DNA of 54,975 nt from a bacterium (GTDB lineage: Bacteria > Patescibacteriota > Microgenomatia > UBA12405), in NCBI GenBank assembly GCA_021817905.1, contig JAKAFM010000005.1:1-54975 (forward strand), given 5' to 3'. Positions 48,534-54,975 of the stretch are shown one piece after another (the first letter of the stretch is position 1; the number at the start of each line of letters is the position of its first letter). The notes under the pieces were generated by a model. That model saw nothing but the letters and a program-made list of their open reading frames with translations, did not search any database and was not told the DNA's origin. A program made the translations under genes and the position numbers.

Positions 48534-48539
48534 ATTTTA
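48534..48539 (-). promoter_or_regulatory. -10 box (TAAAAT), leaderless MBL gene
   Basis: On the minus strand TAAAAT ends 5 nt before the ATG at 48528. It lies back-to-back with the promoter of the lipoprotein. Confidence 0.55.
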
Positions 48540-48552
48540 CCCAAATTCTTGC

Positions 48553-48558
48553 TATAAT
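48553..48558 (+). promoter_or_regulatory. -10 box (TATAAT), leaderless lipoprotein
   Basis: Perfect TATAAT 5 nt before the ATG at 48564, divergent from the MBL promoter; both promoters fit into 35 bp. Confidence 0.65.
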
Positions 48559-48563
48559 AAAAC

Positions 48564-49199
48564 ATGACTATCAAAGTGGCATCTATCCTAACTTTAGTTG
48601 TTATTTCTACTTTAGTACTTTCCGCATGTGGCAAAAAACAGCCCCAATTTAGCCCCGACTCGCTTGATAATGGTGCCATTACTCCGCTAGTTGACAAAGA
48701 TGCCACTGACAAAATTAACATCACCAAGACGTTTAATTTGAACCAAGAAATACCCGTCACCTATCAGACTTACGGGCCGGATGGTCAGGGAACTGCCATT
48801 GTTAAGGCTATTTCTGTCAAGGAAATTCCCACTGCTGGTAAAAAAACGCCCGATCCCGGCAAAAAACTCATTTTAGTTAATATTGCCGTTATGGGTAATA
48901 GTAAAAATCAGGGCGAACCTTCGACTTTTAATCAAATTGGCGATCACCCCTCTCCTCAATTTGTCATGATTGACCGTGCCAAAAATACTTCCGAAGTTGA
49001 AACCACCTACTATAGCGATGGTTATACCCAAGATAAAAATTTATTCGAACTATCAAAAATTACCCTAGATCACCAAACATTGGTATCTACCGCCATTGTT
49101 TTCCAGGTAGATCAGTCTTACGTCCCTGATTTAGCATTTAGATTTACTGATACCTCAGGAAAAGTGGAGTTTTATGGCATCAATCAGAACTCCAAATAA
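48564..49199 (+). CDS. lipoprotein, DUF4352-like
   Basis: 211 aa. Signal peptide with lipobox LSAC (Cys near residue 22), then a beta-sandwich-like domain with TAIVKAISVKEIPTAGKKTPDPGKKLILVNIAVMG, which parallels DUF4352 (a telokin-like immunoglobulin fold of exported proteins). Membrane-anchored outside the cell, role unknown. The 3' end overlaps the RRM gene by 26 bp. Confidence 0.65.
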   Translation: MTIKVASILTLVVISTLVLSACGKKQPQFSPDSLDNGAITPLVDKDATDKINITKTFNLNQEIPVTYQTYGPDGQGTAIVKAISVKEIPTAGKKTPDPGKKLILVNIAVMGNSKNQGEPSTFNQIGDHPSPQFVMIDRAKNTSEVETTYYSDGYTQDKNLFELSKITLDHQTLVSTAIVFQVDQSYVPDLAFRFTDTSGKVEFYGINQNSK

Positions 49200-49725
49200 G
49201 CGTCTGTTTATTGGCAGTCTCCCTTACAAATTTAGTGAAGGGGAGTTGTTGGCGCTATTTATTCCCTTTGGTAAAGTAACAGCTGTACGTATTATGCGTA
49301 ATCGATGGGGAAAAAGTCGTGGATTGGGTTTTGTTGAATTTGATAATCTGGAATCTGCTATTGCCGCCAAAACAGAAATGCACAACTATAAACTGACTGA
49401 TCGCACGATTATCGTCGATTATTCTGAGCCTGATCCCTTCAATACTCCCGAGGGTCAAGAAAGACACTCCCAAAAAGTTGCCCGCTTCCAATCCAAACAT
49501 CCTCAACGTCTAACTCTAGACGACCACACCACGCCGGGTTCATTTACTCCTCGTAAAAAAAGTATTCGTCATATATTAAATCCTGCTCCGAAAACCATTG
49601 GATACGGCACCTCACCCAAAAAATTCTATAGTCCGCAACGACAAAGTGTTTATGATTCTCGAACTCATCATTCAAAAGTCGGTGCCAAATTTGCAGCTAA
49701 AACCAAAAAACGATCTACTCGTTAA
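49174..49725 (+). CDS. RRM RNA-binding protein
   Basis: 183 aa. One RNA-recognition motif: RLFIGSLP (RNP2) near residue 10 and KSRGLGFVEF (RNP1) near 49, with the aromatic residues kept. The C-terminal half is long, basic and disordered (RKKSIRHIL, KKFYSPQRQSVYDSRTHHS, KTKKRSTR), which is uncommon for the 80-90-aa bacterial RRM proteins. Likely an RNA chaperone. Confidence 0.88.
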   Translation: MASIRTPNKRLFIGSLPYKFSEGELLALFIPFGKVTAVRIMRNRWGKSRGLGFVEFDNLESAIAAKTEMHNYKLTDRTIIVDYSEPDPFNTPEGQERHSQKVARFQSKHPQRLTLDDHTTPGSFTPRKKSIRHILNPAPKTIGYGTSPKKFYSPQRQSVYDSRTHHSKVGAKFAAKTKKRSTR

Positions 49726-49733
49726 TAGTGCTT

Positions 49734-50801
49734 ATGTCAAATCCCATTCTTGATATTTTAACTTCTATCCATCCGGTTGTTGGTTTATCCCCCATGGATG
49801 GATTAACTGATGAGCCGTTTCGTTTACTTCAATCAAAAATAGCTAAACCAGATATTATTTTTACCGAATTTGTTAGTGCTGAAGGATTATCCCACAACGC
49901 CACCAAACTTTTTGACCATTTACTTTATTCTCAGATTGAACGACCGATTATTGGCCAAATATTTGGTCGCTCGCCCGATAGTTTTTATAGCGCTGGACTT
50001 ATGCTCTGTTACCTTGGTTTTGATGGCATTGATATTAATATGGGGTGTCCTGCCGCAACAGTTACTCAGCACGGTGGCGGAGCCGCGTTAATTGATAAAC
50101 CCGCTGTTGCTGCCGAATTAATTAAAGCTGTTAAAGCGGCTATAAACGATTTTAGTACTCAAAGTCGAACTCTCACCGACCTTCACCTGAAACAAAAAAC
50201 ACTTGACACTCTTGATCACAACAATGTATATTCTGGTTTCAAAATTGATCCCAAAAACATCCAGCCCCCAACTTTATCTGTTAAAACGCGATTGGGTACA
50301 AACGAGCCTGTTATTGAACGGTGGATTCCTTATTTAGGTGAACAGCCTCTCGACTTTATAACCCTACATGGACGCACTTTAAAGCAAGGATACTCGGGTG
50401 TTTCTGATTGGGAATTAATTAAAGAATCAGCCCGAATAATACATCAAACTAAACTTAAAATTATAGGAAGTGGCGATATCAAAAATCGTCACCAGGGTAG
50501 TGAGTATTCCCAAAAATACGGCGTTGACGGCTATTTAATTGGTCGGGGGTGTTTAGGTAACCCTTGGGTATTTTTACAAGAAACAACCGAAATAACTTCT
50601 CAGCAGAAATTCGACACCTTACTGCTTCATGCCCAAATGGCCAGAAGTTTATTTCCCGATCGTCAATTTGACTATCTTCGCCAACAGTTTTTACTATATG
50701 CCGCTGGTCTTCCCAATGCCAAAAAAATGCGTACCGAGTTAGTCAGAGTCAGTTCACTTGATCAACTTTGTGCTCTTGAACAGGAATTTGTCAGCTGTTA
50801 A
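49734..50801 (+). CDS. dus: tRNA-dihydrouridine synthase
   Basis: FMN enzyme that reduces uridine in the tRNA D-loop; 355 aa from ATG 49734 (a GTG at 49728 is also possible). GLSPMDGLTDEPFRLLQ near residue 18, FGRSPDSFYSAG, DGIDINMGCPAATVTQHGGGAALI with the catalytic Cys near 102, SVKTRLG, FITLHGRTLKQGYSG and IIGSGDIKNR are the family blocks. An insert of about 35 residues lies between the Cys loop and SVKTRLG. Confidence 0.9.
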   Translation: MSNPILDILTSIHPVVGLSPMDGLTDEPFRLLQSKIAKPDIIFTEFVSAEGLSHNATKLFDHLLYSQIERPIIGQIFGRSPDSFYSAGLMLCYLGFDGIDINMGCPAATVTQHGGGAALIDKPAVAAELIKAVKAAINDFSTQSRTLTDLHLKQKTLDTLDHNNVYSGFKIDPKNIQPPTLSVKTRLGTNEPVIERWIPYLGEQPLDFITLHGRTLKQGYSGVSDWELIKESARIIHQTKLKIIGSGDIKNRHQGSEYSQKYGVDGYLIGRGCLGNPWVFLQETTEITSQQKFDTLLLHAQMARSLFPDRQFDYLRQQFLLYAAGLPNAKKMRTELVRVSSLDQLCALEQEFVSC

Positions 50802-50811
50802 AGTGAACGGT

Positions 50812-51219
50812 ATGCCAAACGATACCACCAACCAAGCCGATACCTTATTAAACATTGAATCACTCGTCAAAAGTTACTATCAGCGGCTTAACTCCCTGAC
50901 GCTTGAAGTGCGCCAGCTAAAGGAAATGATGGATTCTACCCTTAATAATGATAGCGAATACCATGAAAATGACTTGGCAGCCAAAAAATCTACAAAACTC
51001 AGAACCATTGCCAGGCAAAAATTACTTAATGTCTCGGCCAATGCTGACCTTTTCGATAAAATAAAAGATCATCAGGCCCAACTTCGCGAACTTAAGATTG
51101 GCCTCTCAGAATATTTAACCCAATATATGGCATTATCTGGAACAAACAAGATAGAGTCAGTTGACGGCGCCATTTTAGAAATTGTTACCAACGCTAAATT
51201 AGTTAAAAAGAAAGAGTAA
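50812..51219 (+). CDS. hypothetical coiled-coil protein
   Basis: 135 aa from ATG 50812; the longer ORF from 50758 runs inside dus. Helical throughout, with heptad-like stretches (SLTLEVRQLKEMMDSTLNN, KIKDHQAQLRELKIGLSEY). No family recognised. It follows dus by 10 bp and precedes trxA. Confidence 0.55.
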   Translation: MPNDTTNQADTLLNIESLVKSYYQRLNSLTLEVRQLKEMMDSTLNNDSEYHENDLAAKKSTKLRTIARQKLLNVSANADLFDKIKDHQAQLRELKIGLSEYLTQYMALSGTNKIESVDGAILEIVTNAKLVKKKE

Positions 51220-51240
51220 GTTATTAATTAGCTACTATAT

Positions 51241-51552
51241 ATGACAGTTATCGGAACAAATCAGAACTTTAAATCAGAAGTATTAGACTTCAAAGGTCAC
51301 GTTTTGGTAGATTTTTGGGCAACCTGGTGTGGTCCGTGTCAAATGCTTTCCCCCCTTATCGAACAAATTGGAGTAGAGCTAAAGGACACCGTAAAAGTCG
51401 TCAAAGTCGACGTTGACCAGGAAAACGACTTGGCTATGAAATACAATGTTTCAGCTATTCCCACTGTCATTTTATTTAAAGATGGCGCCGTAAAAGACAC
51501 CATCATCGGCTTTCACCAAAAGCAGGATTATATAGTCGCACTTCAAAAATAA
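51241..51552 (+). CDS. trxA: thioredoxin
   Basis: 103-aa disulfide reductase. LVDFWATWCGPCQMLSPLIEQI contains the WCGPC active site near residue 31, VDVDQENDLAMKYNVSAIPTVILFKDG contains the cis-Pro. Short C-terminal helix. No thioredoxin reductase lies nearby. Probably the general cytoplasmic thioredoxin. Confidence 0.95.
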   Translation: MTVIGTNQNFKSEVLDFKGHVLVDFWATWCGPCQMLSPLIEQIGVELKDTVKVVKVDVDQENDLAMKYNVSAIPTVILFKDGAVKDTIIGFHQKQDYIVALQK

Positions 51553-51565
51553 TCCACAAATAGGG

Positions 51566-51571
51566 TATAAT
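51566..51571 (+). promoter_or_regulatory. rlmN promoter -10 box (TATAAT), leaderless
   Basis: Perfect TATAAT 6 nt before the ATG at 51578. Confidence 0.7.
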
Positions 51572-51577
51572 AGCCGT

Positions 51578-52576
51578 ATGGATTTACCGGCACTTAACGC
51601 ATTTCTTATTGACAATAAATACCCGGCTTTTCGCGCCCGCCAAATTACCAAAAACTATTATTCTGGTCGATATATTTCATTTGATCAAATGACCGATCTC
51701 CCCAAAGTGCTGCGTGATCAATTAATCGCCAATTTTGATCTTTTATCGGTTACTCCAATACAAACATATGATTCGCTACACACCCAAAAAACAGTCTTAC
51801 AGTTGGTTGATGGTCTAAAAATTGAGACGGTTCTTATGGATTACGATGGGTGGTTAACTGCCTGTATTTCCTCACAAGTAGGTTGTGCTCTTGGCTGTAC
51901 CTTTTGTGCCACCGGAAAAATGGGTCTTAAACGCAATTTGACCACGTCAGAAATAATTGATCAGATTATCTATTGGAACACTAAACTATATCCCAAATAT
52001 ATCGGTCGGGTTGTCTTTATGGGCATGGGTGAACCTTTTATGAATTGGGATAACGTCTTTGCGGCCATCAAACACATAAATGATAAGGATGGACTTAATA
52101 TAGGCCAGCGAAAAATAAGCATTTCCACCGCCGGGTTGGCTGACAAAATTATCGATTTTGCCAACCTAAATACCCAGATTAATTTGGCAGTTTCATTACA
52201 TTCCGCTGATCAAATAAGTCGAGCTCAATTAATGCCAATCGCCCGAAAATTCGATTTAGAAACCCTCAAAAAAGCTTGTGAAATCTATACTCGCAAAACA
52301 AATCGTCAATTATTTTTTGAATATGCTTTAATCCGCGATAAGAACGACACCCAATCTCACCTAAACGATATTATTGAATTTATGGGTAATAATAGACTAT
52401 TCTTTCTTAATATTATCCCTCTCAACCCCATTCCCAATGGCCTACCCCCAAGCAATCAGCAAACGCTTTCTTTGTGGGAACAACAACTTAGTCGCCATCA
52501 TGTCAATTTTTCATTTAGAAGAACTTTTGGGCAAAATATTGCTGCGGCCTGCGGTCAGTTAGCCACTACTAATTAA
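51578..52576 (+). CDS. rlmN: 23S rRNA (A2503-C2) methyltransferase RlmN
   Basis: Radical-SAM enzyme that methylates A2503 of 23S rRNA and A37 of some tRNAs. The iron-sulfur motif is in GCALGCTFCATGKMG (CxxxCxxC) near residue 105, VVFMGMGEPFMNWDNV is the GEP block, RKISISTAGL and LAVSLHSAD follow, and the C-terminal catalytic Cys is in AACGQLA. Length 332 aa is near normal. The overlapping short gene is on the other strand. Confidence 0.94.
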   Translation: MDLPALNAFLIDNKYPAFRARQITKNYYSGRYISFDQMTDLPKVLRDQLIANFDLLSVTPIQTYDSLHTQKTVLQLVDGLKIETVLMDYDGWLTACISSQVGCALGCTFCATGKMGLKRNLTTSEIIDQIIYWNTKLYPKYIGRVVFMGMGEPFMNWDNVFAAIKHINDKDGLNIGQRKISISTAGLADKIIDFANLNTQINLAVSLHSADQISRAQLMPIARKFDLETLKKACEIYTRKTNRQLFFEYALIRDKNDTQSHLNDIIEFMGNNRLFFLNIIPLNPIPNGLPPSNQQTLSLWEQQLSRHHVNFSFRRTFGQNIAAACGQLATTN

Positions 52577-52659
52577 CTTTTTTTAGTCAGATATTTGACA
52601 ATAAATGCAATCAATGTTCCAAACACCACTAACACAATTGCAAAACCAACATAAATCAT
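52573..52659 (-). CDS. small single-helix membrane peptide, 28 aa
   Basis: ATG 52659, stop at 52573, reading MIYVGFAIVLVVFGTLIAFI then VKYLTKKS: one membrane helix and a basic tail. GGAG about 9 nt before the ATG acts as an SD, which makes translation plausible. It overlaps the rlmN stop by 4 bp. It may be a membrane-stabilising micropeptide; no family was recognised. The rest of 52660-52755 shows nothing more than the obg promoter. Confidence 0.4.
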   Translation of the reverse strand: MIYVGFAIVLVVFGTLIAFIVKYLTKKS

Positions 52660-52755
52660 ATTTGATTATCTCCATAAAATAAGTTTTTGTGAAGTATTTT
52701 ATTTTTCAGCATTACTTCACTTCAAATATTTCCATAAATTATCTAGCTTTAATGG

Positions 52756-52761
52756 TAAAAT
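52756..52761 (+). promoter_or_regulatory. obg promoter -10 box (TAAAAT), leaderless
   Basis: TAAAAT ends 6 nt before the ATG at 52768. Confidence 0.5.
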
Positions 52762-52767
52762 TACCCC

Positions 52768-53727
52768 ATGTTTGTTGATGATGTTAGTATCGAAATAAAA
52801 GCCGGCGATGGTGGCAATGGTTTTGTCCATTTTTTAGCCAATCGTCACCAACCAAAAGGCGGACCTGATGGCGGCGACGGTGGTGACGGTGGCTCGGTTT
52901 TTGCTCAGGCTGTAGCCGATATCACTAGACTAAAGGTTTTTCGTAGCACTCAAAAATACCAGGCTGAAAACGGTGGAAGAGGTGGTGCCAAACAAAAAAC
53001 AGGAAAAAATGGTGAAGATTTAATTTTGAGGGTTCCCATCGGTACCACCATTACTTTTGACAATGGCACTCAAATCGACCTCACCCGGGTGGGTGAAGTC
53101 AAGATGCTTACTAAGGGTGGCAAAGGCGGCTGGGGTAATTATCATTTCCGTTCACCTTCCAACACTACACCAATGAACTTTAAACCAGGCGAAATCCGCC
53201 CTTGGCGACACCTTCATTTGGAACTAAAACTTATCGCCCAGATTGGATTAATTGGATTACCAAATGCTGGCAAAACCAGTTTGCTAAACGCCCTTACTCA
53301 AGCCCATGCCCGAGTTGCCAGTTACCCCTTCACCACACTTGAACCAAATCTTGGGGTTACTAATGCCGGCTTTATTATTGCCGATATTCCTGGACTTATT
53401 GAGGGTGCTTCAATGGGTAAGGGACTAGGTGCTAAATTTTTGCGGCATGTTGAAAGAACCGGTTTGTTAGTGCACTGCCTCAACCCTGAATCACCTGATA
53501 TTATGGCCGACTACAAAACGATTCGACACGAGCTAGAAAGTTTCAGTAGCTTACTCGCTTCCAAACCTGAAATTGTAATACTTACCAAATCAGACCTGTT
53601 AACAACTAATCAGATTTCCGATATCACTTCAAAAATTCCCCAGATAAAACTTGTTACCTCAATTATTGACGACTCTTCGCTCCGGGCTTTAAACTCGCTT
53701 TTTCAGGAAGCGTTAAAGCTTTCTTAA
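52768..53727 (+). CDS. obg: GTPase Obg (CgtA), without C-terminal domain
   Basis: Ribosome-assembly GTPase of 319 aa. The Gly-rich Obg fold is at the N-terminus (VSIEIKAGDGGNGFVHF, GGPDGGDGGDGGSVFAQAV, NGGRGGAKQKTGKNGEDLILRVPIGT), then the G domain: GLPNAGKTS (G1), ADIPGLIEGA (G3), LTKSDL (G4). The C-terminal OCT domain of most Obg is absent. The 3' end overlaps the convergent YtxH-like gene by 65 bp. Confidence 0.92.
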   Translation: MFVDDVSIEIKAGDGGNGFVHFLANRHQPKGGPDGGDGGDGGSVFAQAVADITRLKVFRSTQKYQAENGGRGGAKQKTGKNGEDLILRVPIGTTITFDNGTQIDLTRVGEVKMLTKGGKGGWGNYHFRSPSNTTPMNFKPGEIRPWRHLHLELKLIAQIGLIGLPNAGKTSLLNALTQAHARVASYPFTTLEPNLGVTNAGFIIADIPGLIEGASMGKGLGAKFLRHVERTGLLVHCLNPESPDIMADYKTIRHELESFSSLLASKPEIVILTKSDLLTTNQISDITSKIPQIKLVTSIIDDSSLRALNSLFQEALKLS

Positions 53728-54136
53728 CCTTTTCCCAATCTTTTTTAAGATAGTCAACCATCTTTTCCGCTCCGTTTTTGGTATTTTCGAAATCTTTTTT
53801 ATATTCTGTCACCACCTTATCAACGATTGCACCATATTTATCTTTATCAATAGCCTCACCGGTTTCCTTGACGGCTGCTAGACGTTCTGATAATGCCATC
53901 TTTATCTCTGAAAAACTATCTTTAGCCTGTTTTGTTGCCTCACCATATATCTCAATAATTTTTCGCTCAGTCTCAACCACCCCCAGCCTAAGTTGTTTAT
54001 AAATATCATTAGCAATCCGGGCAATATCTGCCCTGGTTTTCTTTCCCGACTGTGGTGCTAATAATAACCCTCCTACCACCCCAGCCAACGCCCCTAACAT
54101 ACCTACAAACAAAATTTTTCCTTTATTTTCTGCCAT
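53663..54136 (-). CDS. YtxH-domain protein
   Basis: 157 aa. A membrane helix at about 6-26 with GALAGVVGGLLLAPQSGKKTR (the YtxH/gas-vesicle GvpP signature) is followed by a long amphipathic helical region rich in Lys/Glu. YtxH proteins are stress-related membrane-surface proteins of unclear function. The C-terminal 20 or so codons are shared with the obg end on the other strand. 19 bp separate it from the DUF4340 gene upstream on the same strand. Confidence 0.78.
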   Translation of the reverse strand: MAENKGKILFVGMLGALAGVVGGLLLAPQSGKKTRADIARIANDIYKQLRLGVVETERKIIEIYGEATKQAKDSFSEIKMALSERLAAVKETGEAIDKDKYGAIVDKVVTEYKKDFENTKNGAEKMVDYLKKDWEKVKKALTLPEKASLKPGAKSRQ

Positions 54137-54155
54137 ATCTAATTGTAGGCAAAAT

Positions 54156-54944
54156 TTACACCGAAGTCAACAAATCATAGTCTGACTTTGTTATCTCATA
54201 AAAATTTTTCTGATCAATGCTCGCCCAATACTGCCATTTATAGTTTAGTAATTGTTTTCCAATTATAAGATGGGTCAATGGTTGACCGTCTTGATCAATG
54301 GTAAAAAGTTTTGTTGCCTGCTTACTATCAATAGTTGTTCCCAAATAACTTATTGCCGAAAGATGAACCACTTTTTCAACCCATTTTTCATTTTTCCATT
54401 TGCCATCCTTATCGGGAATCTGGTCGTTAATTTTCTTTATCTGATATAGGGCTAAGTTGGTAACCCTGGTATTTTTCCAGTGATCATAGTTCAAAAGAGC
54501 ATCACTACTCCATATAAAAGGTACCTCATAAACGGTAGTTCCGTTTGGTTCACGTACTAGAGTTGAATCATAATTAGCCCCATTGCCTCCGACTTCTAAT
54601 TTTTTATTACCACTGGAAATGACCATTACCTTCTGGCCCATAAAACCTAAATCTGTCAGCCGATCTTTATCCGTGGATACCACCGAATTAAGCGTTAATG
54701 ACTCAAGCGATTTAACCATACCTTCAGCAGTATCAGGATCTGCAGGTTGTGTTTCTGAACCATTCGTTACTATCCATGAGTCTACTGATTTTGAAAGACA
54801 AATATCGTTGATACAAAATTGGGTAACCGGTCGATTAAAATACGGCATAACAGCTTTTTTGGTAGGTTTATAAAATTGTTGCCACAAGACCACCACTGCC
54901 AAGATAAGTACTACTATAAAACTGTAAAGTACTGATTTAGTCAT
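54156..54944 (-). CDS. DUF4340-domain membrane protein
   Basis: 262 aa with one N-terminal membrane helix (about 4-23). GSETQPADPDTAEGMVKSLESLTLNSVVS, LGFMGQKVMVISSGNKKLEVGGNGANYDSTLVREPNGTTVYEVP resembles DUF4340 proteins, which often neighbour ABC or gliding-type operons. The function is unknown. Start ATG 54944; the upstream DNA up to the window edge contains no other gene that I can support. Confidence 0.7.
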   Translation of the reverse strand: MTKSVLYSFIVVLILAVVVLWQQFYKPTKKAVMPYFNRPVTQFCINDICLSKSVDSWIVTNGSETQPADPDTAEGMVKSLESLTLNSVVSTDKDRLTDLGFMGQKVMVISSGNKKLEVGGNGANYDSTLVREPNGTTVYEVPFIWSSDALLNYDHWKNTRVTNLALYQIKKINDQIPDKDGKWKNEKWVEKVVHLSAISYLGTTIDSKQATKLFTIDQDGQPLTHLIIGKQLLNYKWQYWASIDQKNFYEITKSDYDLLTSV

Positions 54945-54975
54945 AAAAGTTAGATATCCTTTTTTTTACGAACAA

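Noticed and set aside
1-54975. Use of UGA as Gly (code 25, as in Gracilibacteria/Absconditabacteria)
   Set aside because: TGA ends several genes at expected family lengths (1739, 20155, 22348), and no gene has in-frame TGA at conserved Gly positions.

Overview
The window (about 55 kb, low GC, very densely packed, standard stop codons including TGA) looks like chromosome from a reduced-genome bacterium of the candidate phyla radiation (Patescibacteria), most likely near Microgenomates. This is an inference from a DUF4012 protein, shortened versions of RecO, MurE, Obg and an FtsQ-position protein, many gene overlaps, and a complete division/wall cluster in a small-gene setting. No rRNA is present. 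Four tRNA genes were found.

Layout. 1-5609: surface-glycan operon (four glycosyltransferases, mannose-1-phosphate guanylyltransferase, lipid-linked sugar transferase), with nearly every gene overlapping the next. 5627-8118: DUF4012 membrane protein and a short RecO. 8129-9584: glycyl-tRNA synthetase behind a compact translational T-box. 9594-26141: lipoprotein followed by a division/cell-wall (dcw) cluster: rsmH, ftsL-like, ftsI, murE, an aminoacyl-tRNA transferase-like gene, mpl/murC, murA, mraY, NlpC/P60, a divergent LysW-like zinc ribbon, a PLP enzyme plus ATP-grasp pair, ftsW, murG, an ftsQ-position gene, ftsA and ftsZ. 26148-30034: ileS behind a 10-codon leader peptide with four consecutive Ile codons and a terminator, then rodA. 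30070-32973: rplU, rpmA, parB, lepB, tRNA-Val and an L,D-transpeptidase. 33108-38634: a surface lipase split by a frameshift, an AT-rich glycosyltransferase, a GT2 and an O-antigen ligase-like protein. 38631-44642: envelope proteins, two tRNAs, ArsR regulator, Ndk, M23 peptidase, SPFH protein, SET-domain protein, lipoprotein and methyltransferase. 44645-47885: accessory island with an IS element, direct repeats around a metallopeptidase gene, an ART-like protein, an HNH nuclease and tRNA-Gln. 47920-54944: housekeeping and envelope genes (MBL hydrolase, lipoprotein, RRM protein, Dus, TrxA, RlmN, Obg, YtxH-like, DUF4340).

How it fits together. Most of the window builds the envelope: lipid-linked sugars, peptidoglycan precursors, polymerases (FtsW, RodA, FtsI), cross-linking (L,D-transpeptidase) and remodelling (M23, P60). 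The PLP/ATP-grasp pair and the tRNA-transferase-like gene inside the dcw cluster suggest a non-standard stem peptide or cross-bridge. The two aminoacyl-tRNA synthetase genes each carry their own amino-acid sensing leader, of two different kinds. Many promoters have a TATAAT-like box only 5-6 nt before the ATG, which indicates widespread leaderless transcription.
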